Assembly (NCBI RefSeq): GCF_004000865.1
Contig: NZ_BIMB01000003.1
Span: 62,001 to 126,000, forward strand
Direction of reading: 5' to 3'
Length of the DNA: 64,000 nt
Origin: Paenibacillus elgii NBRC 100335
GTDB taxonomy: Bacteria; Bacillota; Bacilli; Paenibacillales; NBRC-103111
The notes under the pieces are model-generated. The model was not told the origin of the DNA, did not search any database, and saw only the letters and a list, made by a program, of their open reading frames with translations. Positions 36,317-45,116 of the stretch are shown here, in pieces (position 1 is the first letter of the stretch; every line of letters begins with the position of its first letter). A program made the translations under genes and the position numbers.

Positions 36317-36352
36317 GGCAGCCGGGCTCTATTGAGAACGAGCTGCATTTTT
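36317..36352 (+). terminator. weak terminator after the MarR-type gene
   Basis: GCAGC and GCTGC enclose an imperfect inner stem and are followed by ATTTTTAT. Confidence 0.5.
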
Positions 36353-36370
36353 ATGGCAATTATTTTGTTG

Positions 36371-36426
36371 CCAAGGAAGCAAAACCATGATACGATGATT
36401 TTGCTTCCTTGGAAGCTAAATCATCG
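36371..36426 (+). promoter_or_regulatory. two mutually exclusive hairpins before the MFS pump
   Basis: Hairpin A: CCAAGGAAGCAAAA (36371-36384) pairs perfectly with TTTTGCTTCCTTGG (36399-36412). Hairpin B: CGATGATTT plus GCTTCC (36393-36408) pairs with GGAAGC plus AAATCATCG (36411-36426), a 15-bp stem with one T-T mismatch and a 2-nt loop. They share 36399-36408, so only one can form. Hairpin B ends 6 nt before the GAGGGGAG ribosome binding site. Confidence 0.6.
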
Positions 36427-36446
36427 ATTTTGAGGGGAGAATCTAA

Positions 36447-37679
36447 GTGTTCGAATTTAGATCACACAATGAGCAGAATACAGAACAAGCCGTAGATAAA
36501 AAGGCGTTAATATTCGGTCTTATGTCTGTGTTTCTTTGCGGAATAGGCTTCAGTATCGTAGCACCTGTCGTCCCATTCTTAGTGCAGCCTTATATAAGCA
36601 ATCCGGGAGATCAAGCCATCATTGTTACGCTGCTGACCTCTGTTTATGCAGTCTGCGTATTCTTTGCGGCCCCCGGACTTGGAGCTTTGAGCGACAGATA
36701 TGGGCGTCGTCCATTACTCTTAGTATGCCTTTTGGGTTCCGCAATCGGCTACCTCGTTTTTGGCATGGGAGGAGCTCTATGGGTACTATTTGCTGGGCGC
36801 ATAATCGAAGGTATTGCAGGGGGGAGCATAAGCACTCTCTTCGCATATTTTGCAGACATCACTCCTAGAGAACAACGCACCAAATACTTTGGGTGGGTGA
36901 GTGCGGTTGCAGGTGTAGGCTCCACCATTGGCCCAGCTCTAGGCGGGGTGATTGCCAAGTTTGGTTTTTCCGCACCTATGTATTTTGGTGCCATAATAAC
37001 TTTATTAAATGTTGTTTATGGATTCTTTTTTATGTCTGAGAGCCTTGACAAGAACAATAGACTGAAAATGATTACCTTTGTAAGGCTGAATCCATTCACA
37101 CAGCTTGTAAACGTACTTTCCATGAAAAACTTAAAAAGGCTGCTTATCTCAGCGTTCCTAATTTGGATACCCAACGGATCTTTACAAGCCGTTTTTTCAC
37201 AATTTACAATAGATACTTTCAATTGGGCGCCTGCACTAATCGGGCTTATGTTTTCAATTATGGGCGTCCAAGACATCATTTCCCAAGGTTTCATCATGCC
37301 AAAGCTTTTGAAAAAACTCAGTGATGCACAGATCGCCATTCTTGGAATGGCTTCGGAGATTATAGGCTACGGTCTTATTGCGCTATCTGCTTTGTTCTCA
37401 TTCTATCCTCTTCTTATCGCTGGAATGTTTATATTTGGTTTTGGTGATTCGATCTTCGGGCCTTCATTCAACGGGATGCTTTCCAAGTCTGTCGATTCTC
37501 GTGAACAAGGAAGGATTCAAGGAGGTAACCAATCTATTCAGGCTTTAGCAAGAATAATTGGGCCTATCCTTGGAGGTCAAATCTATGTATCCCTTGGTCA
37601 TGCCGCACCCGCTTTTATGGGGATGATCCTTATAGCAGCGGCGATACCAGTTTTGTATAAGGGTACGCCTATGGAATGA
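36447..37679 (+). CDS. MFS multidrug efflux transporter (DHA1, TetA/Bcr-like)
   Basis: A 410-residue 12-helix transporter. Helix 2-3 loop motif A is GLGALSDRYGRRPLLLVCLL, and motif C in helix 5 is AVAGVGSTIGPALGGVIAKFG, the antiporter signature with the conserved G-P. It is a proton-driven drug exporter by family. It starts with GTG preceded by GAGGGGAG. It follows a MarR-type regulator, and the leader contains two competing hairpins, suggesting both DNA- and RNA-level control. Confidence 0.88.
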   Translation: MFEFRSHNEQNTEQAVDKKALIFGLMSVFLCGIGFSIVAPVVPFLVQPYISNPGDQAIIVTLLTSVYAVCVFFAAPGLGALSDRYGRRPLLLVCLLGSAIGYLVFGMGGALWVLFAGRIIEGIAGGSISTLFAYFADITPREQRTKYFGWVSAVAGVGSTIGPALGGVIAKFGFSAPMYFGAIITLLNVVYGFFFMSESLDKNNRLKMITFVRLNPFTQLVNVLSMKNLKRLLISAFLIWIPNGSLQAVFSQFTIDTFNWAPALIGLMFSIMGVQDIISQGFIMPKLLKKLSDAQIAILGMASEIIGYGLIALSALFSFYPLLIAGMFIFGFGDSIFGPSFNGMLSKSVDSREQGRIQGGNQSIQALARIIGPILGGQIYVSLGHAAPAFMGMILIAAAIPVLYKGTPME

Positions 37680-37787
37680 CAATGCAATAGAGCCATTTGC
37701 GGCAATTTCAGCGGCAAAATTCAAGAAGGCAATAAAGCGTATGTTGTCGAATAACTTATAAACTACATTGTAAGGAGCGACAATACA

Positions 37788-38744
37788 GTGACTTTGATTA
37801 AAACCTTTACCGAGGGTGACGAAATCATCGGATTTTATTTGCTGAAAAACGCCGTTATCAAGCAAACGAATTCAACACCTCCAAAAGATTATTTTGATTT
37901 TGTCTTGGCTGATACTAGTGGAGAGATTCCCGCGAAGCTTTGGGAGGTTTCTCCTGTCGATAAAGAGACATATTTCCCGATGATGCTCGTGAAAGTGCAG
38001 GGTCTTGTTCAAATGTATCGTGAAAAGCCCCAGATGAAGATAAACCGAATTCGGAAGGCAACGGAAGAGGATGGGTATACGCTAACGGATTTTATCAGAT
38101 CAGCACCGATTCAGCCGGTAGATCTTATACATATGATCAAGCAAACTGCTGCAAGCATTCAGGACAGCGAAGTTAGAAGCGTGGTGGAGTTCTGTATCTG
38201 CAAGGTAGAAGAAAGGCTTATGCATTATCCGGCTGCTAAGGGAATGCATCACGCTTACTATGCGGGGCTTGCTTATCATATTTGTCGGATGCTGGAGCTC
38301 GGTGAATTTGTGGCAAAGCAGCGTCCTTTCCTTAATCTCGACCTAATCAAAGCCGGCATTATCTTGCACGACATAGCAAAACCTGAGGAGATGAACGCAG
38401 AGCTCGGGATTGTGACCGAGTATAGCTTTAAAGGGAAGTTGCTGGGGCATATTTCGTTAGCGGCAAACTGGATTATTGAAGCTGCTATTGCTTTAGGTTT
38501 AGATATCTCGAGTGAGAAAATCGTTATACTCCAACACTTGGTTCTTTCTCATCACAATCTCGGGGAATGGGGCAGCCCGGTGCAGCCGCAAATACCTGAG
38601 GCCGTAGCGCTGCATTATATCGATACGCTGGATGCAAAGCTTCAGGCTGTTGAGGATGCATTAGACTCGACGCCTGATTCGGAGGAATGGACGCAGCCAC
38701 TTCGGATCATTGAGAATAAACCAATTTACCGGATGAGAAAATAA
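37788..38744 (+). CDS. yhaM: 3'-5' exoribonuclease YhaM
   Basis: A 318-residue enzyme with an N-terminal OB-fold domain (residues ~15-90, FDFVLADTSGEIPAKLWEV) and a C-terminal HD metal-dependent domain. The metal ligands lie in KGMHHAYYAGLAYH, GIILHDIAKPEE and VLSHHNLGEWGSP. This matches Bacillus YhaM (about 314 residues), a 3'-5' exonuclease acting on RNA and ssDNA. It starts with GTG preceded by AAGGAG. Confidence 0.88.
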   Translation: MTLIKTFTEGDEIIGFYLLKNAVIKQTNSTPPKDYFDFVLADTSGEIPAKLWEVSPVDKETYFPMMLVKVQGLVQMYREKPQMKINRIRKATEEDGYTLTDFIRSAPIQPVDLIHMIKQTAASIQDSEVRSVVEFCICKVEERLMHYPAAKGMHHAYYAGLAYHICRMLELGEFVAKQRPFLNLDLIKAGIILHDIAKPEEMNAELGIVTEYSFKGKLLGHISLAANWIIEAAIALGLDISSEKIVILQHLVLSHHNLGEWGSPVQPQIPEAVALHYIDTLDAKLQAVEDALDSTPDSEEWTQPLRIIENKPIYRMRK

Positions 38745-38764
38745 ACGCAGACTGCGTTATTTGG

Positions 38765-38793
38765 AAAGCTGCCGATTCCCCAGGCAGCTTTTT
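38765..38793 (+). terminator. terminator of yhaM
   Basis: AAAGCTGCC and GGCAGCTTT form a perfect 9-bp stem followed by TTTCC. Confidence 0.8.
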
Positions 38794-38934
38794 CCGCGTT
38801 TCAAATACCTCGTGAAATAAACCATTGGATGTAGTACTAGTTGCTCCCGCTGAATAATAGTATTAAGAACAACTGCATGTTATTACACATGCGCTTACAC
38901 CAATAGGGAATGGAACGCCTAGAGGAGGGTATTC

Positions 38935-40149
38935 ATGAAACAGCAACGTAGGGGAAAAGGAACTAGGAAAAAAGGGCTGCATCTGCTAATGGGGTTCGCG
39001 CTAGCGGGACTCGTAGCGGGATGCGGAGGGACGCAAGGAGAGACGGGAAAGTCGGGCGATGCGGTAGCAGGGGACGTTATTAAAATCGGAGCCAACTTAG
39101 AGCTTTCCGGTTCGGTAGCTTCATACGGTCAGTCGATTGCCGAGGGTATCGATCTGGCTGTCGAAAACTTGAACAAAAGCGGCGGCATTAACGGTAAGAA
39201 ATTGGCAGTCATCAAAGTGGACAATAAGTCGGATGCGGCTGAAGCAACCAATGCGGCGATCAAATTGACCAGCCAAGATAAGGTGGCAGCTATTATCGGC
39301 GCAGCCACTAGCGGCAATACGGTTGCGCAGACGCAAGTCGCAACCAATAACAAAACCGTGCTTCTGACGCCTACAGGCACCAGTCTGAATATCACTGCAA
39401 AAGCGGACGGGAGCGTCAACGATTATATGTTCCGGACCTGCTTTATCGATCCGTTTCAAGGTCGCGTTGCCGCCAACTTTGCGGCCGGCGAACTGAAGGT
39501 GAAGTCGGCGGCGATCTTCGCAGACAGCGCCAGTGAGTATGCGAAAGGGCTGGCGGCTTCTTTCAAAGAAACGTTCACGAAGGGCGGAGGGACGATCGTT
39601 GCCCAAGAAGCGTATGTCGCGAAGGACACCGATTTCCGCGCGACCTTGACTCGCATTAAATCGCTGAACCCGGATTCGATCTTTATCCCCGGCTATTATG
39701 AAGAAGTAGGCTTGATCGTGAAGCAAGCGCGCGAATTGGGAATTACCGTACCGCTTATCGGAGCTGACGGATGGGATTCTCCCAAATTATTGGATTTGGC
39801 TGGCGCCGCTGCTTTGAATAATACGTATATCGCCAATCATTATTCGTCCGAAGACCCGGATAAGATGATTCAGGATTTTGTCCAAGCGTTCAAAGGCAAG
39901 TACAGCGGCAAATCTCCGGACGGGTTTAGCGCCTTAGGCTACGACTCGGTCTATTTGTTGGCGGACGGCATCAAACGCGCGGGTTCGACCGACGGAAGCA
40001 AAATTAAGGACGCTTTAGCGCAAACGAAAGATTTGCTGTTGGTTACCGGCAAAATTACGGTCGATAAGCAGCACAATCCGATCAAGACGGCAACTGTGCT
40101 GGAGTATAAAGATGGGAAGCAAACGTTTAGAACGAAAGTGAATCCATAA
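38935..40149 (+). CDS. livJ: branched-chain amino acid ABC substrate-binding lipoprotein (LivJ)
   Basis: A 404-residue type I periplasmic-binding-fold lipoprotein. A basic N-terminus is followed by a hydrophobic run and the lipobox LVAGC (acylated Cys30). The mature part starts IKIGANLELSGSVASYGQSI and has the family segments AAIIGAATSGNTVAQ and FRTCFIDPFQGRVAANFA. It captures leucine/isoleucine/valine or related amides outside the membrane. GAGGAGGG precedes the ATG. It heads a five-gene importer, livJHMGF. Confidence 0.9.
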   Translation: MKQQRRGKGTRKKGLHLLMGFALAGLVAGCGGTQGETGKSGDAVAGDVIKIGANLELSGSVASYGQSIAEGIDLAVENLNKSGGINGKKLAVIKVDNKSDAAEATNAAIKLTSQDKVAAIIGAATSGNTVAQTQVATNNKTVLLTPTGTSLNITAKADGSVNDYMFRTCFIDPFQGRVAANFAAGELKVKSAAIFADSASEYAKGLAASFKETFTKGGGTIVAQEAYVAKDTDFRATLTRIKSLNPDSIFIPGYYEEVGLIVKQARELGITVPLIGADGWDSPKLLDLAGAAALNNTYIANHYSSEDPDKMIQDFVQAFKGKYSGKSPDGFSALGYDSVYLLADGIKRAGSTDGSKIKDALAQTKDLLLVTGKITVDKQHNPIKTATVLEYKDGKQTFRTKVNP

Positions 40150-40241
40150 AGCATTCGACAGGGCCGCGGGGGGACCTCCTCCCGTTGCGCTTTTTGAAGA
40201 TCAATCCAATTCGAGTCTGAGCGGTTCGGAGGTTGAGTGTG

Positions 40242-41117
40242 ATGGACTGGGCACAGCAAATTGTCAACGGCATTTCGCTCGGGAGCATTTATGCGTTAAT
40301 TGCGCTGGGATACACGATGGTTTATGGCATTATCAAACTGATTAATTTCGCGCATGGCGATGTCTTCATGATTGGTGCGTTTGTTGGCTTTTATGCAATT
40401 AAGGGATGGGGCATGGGCATCGTCCCCGCTTTGCTGCTCTCGATGGTGGTGTGCGCAATTCTTGGCGTGGTGATTGAAAAGGTCGCCTACAAGCGGCTGC
40501 GGAACGCGACGAGAATCGCTGCGTTGATTACGGCAATCGGCGTATCACTTCTTATTGAATACGGCACGCTTTATCTTCGCGGCGCCCAACCCGAAGCTTA
40601 CCCGAACGCATTCCCGAATCAGTTTTTTACTATTTTTGGCGCCTCGATCAGCAGCCAATCGCTGTATATTTTGCTGATTTCTATCGTCCTAATGGTCATT
40701 TTGCAATGGGTAGTGTATCGGACCCGAATTGGCAAGGCGATGCGCGCCGTATCTTATGACGCGGAAGCAGCACGTTTGATGGGCGTCCATGTAGACCGGA
40801 CGATATCGGCTACTTTCGCCATCGGTTCTGCACTGGCAGGAGCAGCAGGCGTTATCTTCGGGATGTACTATACGAAAATAGAACCGTTGATGGGCGTCGT
40901 CCCCGGACTCAAAGCTTTCGTTGCCGCTGTTCTGGGCGGTATCGGCATTATTCCCGGTGCCGTCATCGGCGGCCTCGTGCTGGGAACGGTAGAAACGTTT
41001 GTAAGCGCTTTGGGCTATTCTCCGTGGAGGGATGCCGCAGCCTTTATTATTCTTATTTTGATCCTGATTTTCAGACCGTCTGGCGTGCTGGGGAAAAATA
41101 TGCGAGAGAAAGTTTAG
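40242..41117 (+). CDS. livH: branched-chain amino acid ABC permease LivH
   Basis: A 291-residue membrane permease of about 8 helices (ISLGSIYALIALGYTMVYGIIKLINFAHG, typical of LivH) with the cytoplasmic coupling segment SYDAEAARLMGVHVDRTIS. A TTG at 40233 is in frame, but ATG 40242 is 9 nt from GGAGG. It forms a heterodimer with LivM encoded 13 bp downstream. Confidence 0.9.
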   Translation: MDWAQQIVNGISLGSIYALIALGYTMVYGIIKLINFAHGDVFMIGAFVGFYAIKGWGMGIVPALLLSMVVCAILGVVIEKVAYKRLRNATRIAALITAIGVSLLIEYGTLYLRGAQPEAYPNAFPNQFFTIFGASISSQSLYILLISIVLMVILQWVVYRTRIGKAMRAVSYDAEAARLMGVHVDRTISATFAIGSALAGAAGVIFGMYYTKIEPLMGVVPGLKAFVAAVLGGIGIIPGAVIGGLVLGTVETFVSALGYSPWRDAAAFIILILILIFRPSGVLGKNMREKV

Positions 41118-41130
41118 GTGACGCATAGTG

Positions 41131-42081
41131 ATGAAAAATAAAGCAGCATTTTGGTTATTTCTCATTCTATCCGCAGTCACTTATGGCAGCGTTCAATTGC
41201 TGATCAGCGTGGAATGGTTAACCCCTTTTTATACGAATGCCTTGATTTTTATCGCGATCAATATAATCTTAGCCGTCAGCCTGCATCTGGTCATTGGGAT
41301 AACGGGGCAGTTTTCTATCGGCCATGCCGGGTTTTTAGCTGTTGGCGCCTATGTCGCTGCTATGGCGACCATGAAATTTCATCTTCCGTTTCCTGTCGCA
41401 TTGCTAGCCGGAGGAGCCGTGGCTGCATGTTCAGGCTTGCTGGTCGGCATACCGAGCTTGCGCCTGAAGGGCGATTATTTGGCGATTGCCACGCTGGGCT
41501 TCGGCGAGATTATTCGGGTCGTATTCATTAACATGGAATATGTCGGGGGCGCGGCCGGCATGCAGGTGGCGCATTTGACAACCTGGTCAACGACGTTTTT
41601 ATGTCTCTTTATTACCATGCTGGTCATTATGAACTTTACGAATTCAACACATGGACGGGCATGCATATCGATCCGTGAAAATGAAATTGCCGCCGATGCG
41701 ATGGGGATCAACACCACGTACTACAAAGTGGTCGCCTTTACGATCGGTTCTTTTTTCGCGGGAATTGCCGGCGGGCTGTATGCCCATAACTTTTATATGA
41801 TTCAACCGACAAATTTCGGGTTCTTGAAGTCGTTTGACATCTTAATCTTTGTCGTTCTGGGAGGGCTAGGTAGTTTGTCGGGCGCCGTCTTGGCGGCGAT
41901 ATTGCTGACCATTGTGTCTACCTTCCTGCAAGGCTATCCGGAAACGCGAATGATTATTTACAGCGTCATCCTGATCGTTGTCATGCTGTATCGGCCGCAG
42001 GGATTGATGGGAACCACGGAAATAACCTCATACTTGCGCAAGTGGACGGCGATGAAACGGAGGGATGCGTATGGAAAATAA
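41131..42081 (+). CDS. livM: branched-chain amino acid ABC permease LivM
   Basis: A 316-residue permease of about 8-9 helices (INIILAVSLHLVIGITGQFSIGHAGFLAVGAY, the LivM signature), with coupling helix IRENEIAADAMGINTTYYKV. The 3' end overlaps livG. GTG 41128 directly before it is an alternative start. Confidence 0.9.
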   Translation: MKNKAAFWLFLILSAVTYGSVQLLISVEWLTPFYTNALIFIAINIILAVSLHLVIGITGQFSIGHAGFLAVGAYVAAMATMKFHLPFPVALLAGGAVAACSGLLVGIPSLRLKGDYLAIATLGFGEIIRVVFINMEYVGGAAGMQVAHLTTWSTTFLCLFITMLVIMNFTNSTHGRACISIRENEIAADAMGINTTYYKVVAFTIGSFFAGIAGGLYAHNFYMIQPTNFGFLKSFDILIFVVLGGLGSLSGAVLAAILLTIVSTFLQGYPETRMIIYSVILIVVMLYRPQGLMGTTEITSYLRKWTAMKRRDAYGK

Positions 42082-42874
42082 CCCATTGCTCCACGTTCGC
42101 GGTGTCAGTATGCAATTTGGCGGGTTGAAAGCCGTCTCCGGTCTTCATATGGAAATCCGCAAAGGCGAGCTGGTAGGGCTTATCGGACCGAATGGGGCCG
42201 GAAAAACGACCAGTTTTAATTTGTTAACCGGTGTGTACGTACCGACAGAAGGAGAAATCTTACTTGAAGGAAAGCGGCTGAACGGTCTTGCTCCTTATCA
42301 GATTACCCGCATGGGCATTAGCCGGACTTTCCAAAATATTCGCCTTTTTAATGAGATTTCCGTATTGGACAACGTGAAAATCGCCTATCATTCCTTGGCC
42401 AAGCATTCGATGGTGAGCTCTATTTTGCGGCTTCCGTCCCATTTTGCAGGTGAGAAAGAAATGGAAGAGAAGGCGATTCAGTTTCTGCGGATGTTCCAAT
42501 TGGAAACTTGCATGCATGAAACGGCTAAGAACTTGCCTTACGGACAACAGCGCCGTCTGGAAATCGTCAGGGCGTTGGCCGCCGGGCCCAAGTTACTCTT
42601 GCTGGACGAACCTGCGGCGGGCATGAATCAACAAGAGACGCACCAGCTCATGGAATTGATCGCGTTTATCCGTCATGAACTGGATTTGACGATCTTGTTG
42701 ATTGAGCATGATATGAAGCTGGTCATGGGCATCTGCGAGCGGATTTACGTACTGGATCACGGACAGCTTATTGCACAAGGAACGCCGGAGGACATCCGCA
42801 ACCATGTCAAGGTGATCGAGGCCTACTTGGGAGAGGAGGTAGCAAGTAACCATGTTGAACGTGGAGCAAATTGA
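42071..42874 (+). CDS. livG: branched-chain amino acid ABC ATPase LivG
   Basis: A 267-residue ABC ATPase with Walker A GPNGAGKTT, Q-loop and ISRTFQNIRLF segment, signature LPYGQQRRLEIVRAL, Walker B LLLLDEPAAGMN and switch His in IEHDMKLVM. The PAAGMN and the insert after the Q-loop are typical of LivG. ATG 42071 is chosen over 42065, which lies within the CGGAGGG site. It overlaps livM by 11 bp and livF by 23 bp. Confidence 0.92.
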   Translation: MENNPLLHVRGVSMQFGGLKAVSGLHMEIRKGELVGLIGPNGAGKTTSFNLLTGVYVPTEGEILLEGKRLNGLAPYQITRMGISRTFQNIRLFNEISVLDNVKIAYHSLAKHSMVSSILRLPSHFAGEKEMEEKAIQFLRMFQLETCMHETAKNLPYGQQRRLEIVRALAAGPKLLLLDEPAAGMNQQETHQLMELIAFIRHELDLTILLIEHDMKLVMGICERIYVLDHGQLIAQGTPEDIRNHVKVIEAYLGEEVASNHVERGAN

Positions 42875-43556
42875 TGTGTACTACGGGCATATTCAAGCTC
42901 TGAAAGGGGTCACGCTGGATGTTCGTCATGGAGAAATTGTTACCTTGATTGGAGCCAACGGGGCAGGCAAAAGTACGCTTTTGAAAACGATTTCCGGTCT
43001 GCTAAAGCCTAACCGGGGTTCCATCCATTATACCGGCGTTTCGATGAACGGGAAGACGGCGCAAGATATTGTCAAAGCGGGAATTTCCCATGTGCCGGAA
43101 GGCCGCCGTGTGTTTGCGAATATGTCCGTGCTGGAAAATTTGGAATTGGGTGCCTTCGTCAGAAGAGATACCATTGGGATTCGGCATGATTTGCAAAAAG
43201 TATTCGAGCTCTTCCCGCGTCTGCATGAGCGTCGCAAGCAGCTATCCGGGACGCTGTCCGGAGGTGAACAGCAAATGTTAGCTATGGGACGGGCACTGAT
43301 GGCGCGCCCCAAGCTCCTGCTGCTTGACGAGCCTTCCATGGGGCTTGCGCCGCTGCTTGTGAAAACGATTTTTACCATTATCGAAGAAATCAATCGCAAC
43401 GGCACGACTGTTCTGCTGGTGGAACAAAATGCCCATCTGGCGTTATCCATTGCCACCCGCGTTTATGTCATTGAAACAGGCAGCGTCGTCCTTTCCGGCA
43501 CGCCGGAGGAGTTAGCCTCCAGTGAGCAGGTCAAGATGGCTTATCTTGGCAGTTAG
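42852..43556 (+). CDS. livF: branched-chain amino acid ABC ATPase LivF
   Basis: A 234-residue ABC ATPase with Walker A GANGAGKST, signature LSGGEQQMLAMGRAL, Walker B LLLLDEPSMGLAP and His switch VEQNAHLAL. These are all characteristic of LivF, the partner of LivG. It is the last gene of the importer. No convincing terminator follows within 120 bp. Confidence 0.92.
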   Translation: MLNVEQIDVYYGHIQALKGVTLDVRHGEIVTLIGANGAGKSTLLKTISGLLKPNRGSIHYTGVSMNGKTAQDIVKAGISHVPEGRRVFANMSVLENLELGAFVRRDTIGIRHDLQKVFELFPRLHERRKQLSGTLSGGEQQMLAMGRALMARPKLLLLDEPSMGLAPLLVKTIFTIIEEINRNGTTVLLVEQNAHLALSIATRVYVIETGSVVLSGTPEELASSEQVKMAYLGS

Positions 43557-43683
43557 CTGTTGCTGTCGTTGGATGGCCATATTCGGTGGGACTTGGCCAA
43601 TGCCGTCGTAGGCATCTTGCGAGCAGCCGTCTGCGGAGAGGACCTTGTTCGACTTTGAGAGAAGAGGAGCCATGAAGGCTCCT

Positions 43684-44133
43684 TTACTGCTTCTGGTCGC
43701 GCAGGTGCGTCGTCAGATCGTCCAGCGCATTGGACCAGCCGTCGTAAAAGTATTTATCGCCGGGGTGACCGGCCAATCCGCGCAGGTGGAAGATCATCTC
43801 GGTGCGGTCGCCCTGTGCGGTGAGGGTTAGGGTTACGATAGGGGAATTCTCGATGGGATCATCGGGGTAACCCCAGGTGAAGACGAGCCGTTCGAAAGGT
43901 ACGACATCGAGAAACACACCTCCGGTGGGATACTCCTCTCCGGTCTCGACGTTGACCATTGTGTAGCGGTAGCGTCCGCCCTCGCGGACGTCGAAGGAGA
44001 TGGACTCCAAAGGTGTCGAAGGCAACCAGGCGGCGAGTTCCTTCTTCTCGGTCCAGGCGCGCCACACGAGCTCGCGGCGGACATTCGGGGTGCGGTTGAT
44101 GATGAACTCCGGTGCGGATGTGGACATGTTCAT
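43684..44133 (-). CDS. SRPBCC/AHSA1-domain protein, GC-rich, probably acquired
   Basis: A 149-residue START/AHSA1-like protein (ELVWRAWTEKKELAAWLPST, GGRYRYTMVNVETGEEYPTG, VTLTLTAQGDRTEMIFHLRG, GWSNALDDLTTHL), a hydrophobic-cavity fold often cotranscribed with an ArsR regulator. The start is ATG 44133 with AAGGAGGAACA. The longer frame to 44232 would run through the ribosome binding site. The gene is visibly richer in G and C than its neighbours, and an ArsR tail lies just upstream on the same strand. Both facts suggest import of an actinobacterial-type arsR-SRPBCC pair. Confidence 0.82.
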   Translation of the reverse strand: MNMSTSAPEFIINRTPNVRRELVWRAWTEKKELAAWLPSTPLESISFDVREGGRYRYTMVNVETGEEYPTGGVFLDVVPFERLVFTWGYPDDPIENSPIVTLTLTAQGDRTEMIFHLRGLAGHPGDKYFYDGWSNALDDLTTHLRDQKQ

Positions 44134-44149
44134 TGTTCCTCCTTTTTGA

Positions 44150-44245
44150 TCATGGTCTTGAGTGTTCTTCCAGTGCGTCGATGCGTTGGTTCCACTCACA
44201 GCGGTGTTTCTCGACCCAGGCCGATGCCTCACAAGTGGCTGGTGC
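44150..44245 (-). pseudogene. C-terminal stump of an ArsR-family regulator
   Basis: In the frame ahead of the SRPBCC gene, CEASAWVEKHRCEWNQRIDA followed by LEEHSRP and a stop matches the typical C-terminal helix of ArsR regulators paired with AHSA1 proteins. The winged-helix domain is missing. The stump ends 17 bp before the SRPBCC ATG, as expected for the original operon. Confidence 0.5.
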
Positions 44246-44353
44246 GCATCGTATTACTGTGAAAATAACGGACGTCCCTCGGCAATTGGCCAGAGTAACA
44301 CATCCGCTTCACCTACAATATGATGAGTCTAGGAAATCTAAAGAGGTGAGCAA

Positions 44354-44797
44354 ATGGCAGTCGTAAAAGCCAGGAAACAGGATATTGATATGTTGGCAAG
44401 GTTGCTTCGGGCTGAAGCTGAGACCGAAGGCGAACAGGGCATGCTCCTTGTTGGAAATGTTGGCATTAACCGAGTAAGAGCGAATTGCTCCGATTTTAAA
44501 GGAATCCGGACAATTCCCCAAATGATCAACCAGCCACATGCGTTCGAAGCGTTGCTACATGGGTTGTACTATCAAAATGCAAGAGAGAGGGAACGCCGTC
44601 TGGCGAGACAGGCTGTGAATGGGGTGCGGAATTGGCCAGCCAAATTTTCTCTATGGTATTTCCGTCCAGGGACGTTCGAAAATCCCGGGCCATGTCCGCC
44701 AACTTGGTATAACCAGCCGCTCGCAGGACGATGGAAGAAGCACTGTTTTTATGAACCGACCGCGAAAGAATGTGAAAGTGTATATAGTACGTTTTAA
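44354..44797 (+). CDS. cwlJ: spore cortex-lytic hydrolase CwlJ-like
   Basis: A 147-residue protein made only of the SleB/CwlJ hydrolase domain. LARLLRAEAETEGEQGMLLVG contains the catalytic Glu, and the FRPGTFENPGPCPPTWYNQP and KHCFYEP segments are conserved. There is no signal peptide, as in CwlJ, which is placed in the spore coat during sporulation and degrades cortex muramic-lactam peptidoglycan at germination. AAAGAGGTGAG precedes the ATG. No gerQ is adjacent. Confidence 0.88.
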   Translation: MAVVKARKQDIDMLARLLRAEAETEGEQGMLLVGNVGINRVRANCSDFKGIRTIPQMINQPHAFEALLHGLYYQNARERERRLARQAVNGVRNWPAKFSLWYFRPGTFENPGPCPPTWYNQPLAGRWKKHCFYEPTAKECESVYSTF

Positions 44798-45116
44798 TAT
44801 TATAAACGAAAAGAGCTCTGGATGGAGAATAAGTTGTTGTCGGGTTAGAAGTTGAACTAACGGGCACGATAGCGTAATAACTAGGGAGCAGATTGCTGCG
44901 TGACAGCTGCTCCCTGTTTTCATTACTGTAACGGACAGCTTGTTGAATATTAATTCCAGTGAACCGTATCACAAATGACGCAAATTTTTATAATAAAACA
45001 GGGAAGCCCAAGTAGAAAATTGCCGTTACAGAGAATGCAGCGCGCCACCTCGTATATGGTGTATAATACAAGAAGTGAAACTTCCGCATCGACGGTGGCA
45101 TAACGAAGGAGATTTT

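Noticed and set aside
39121-39726. 201-codon minus-strand frame
   Set aside because: Shadow of livJ in GC-richer third codon positions. No ribosome binding site or recognisable domain.
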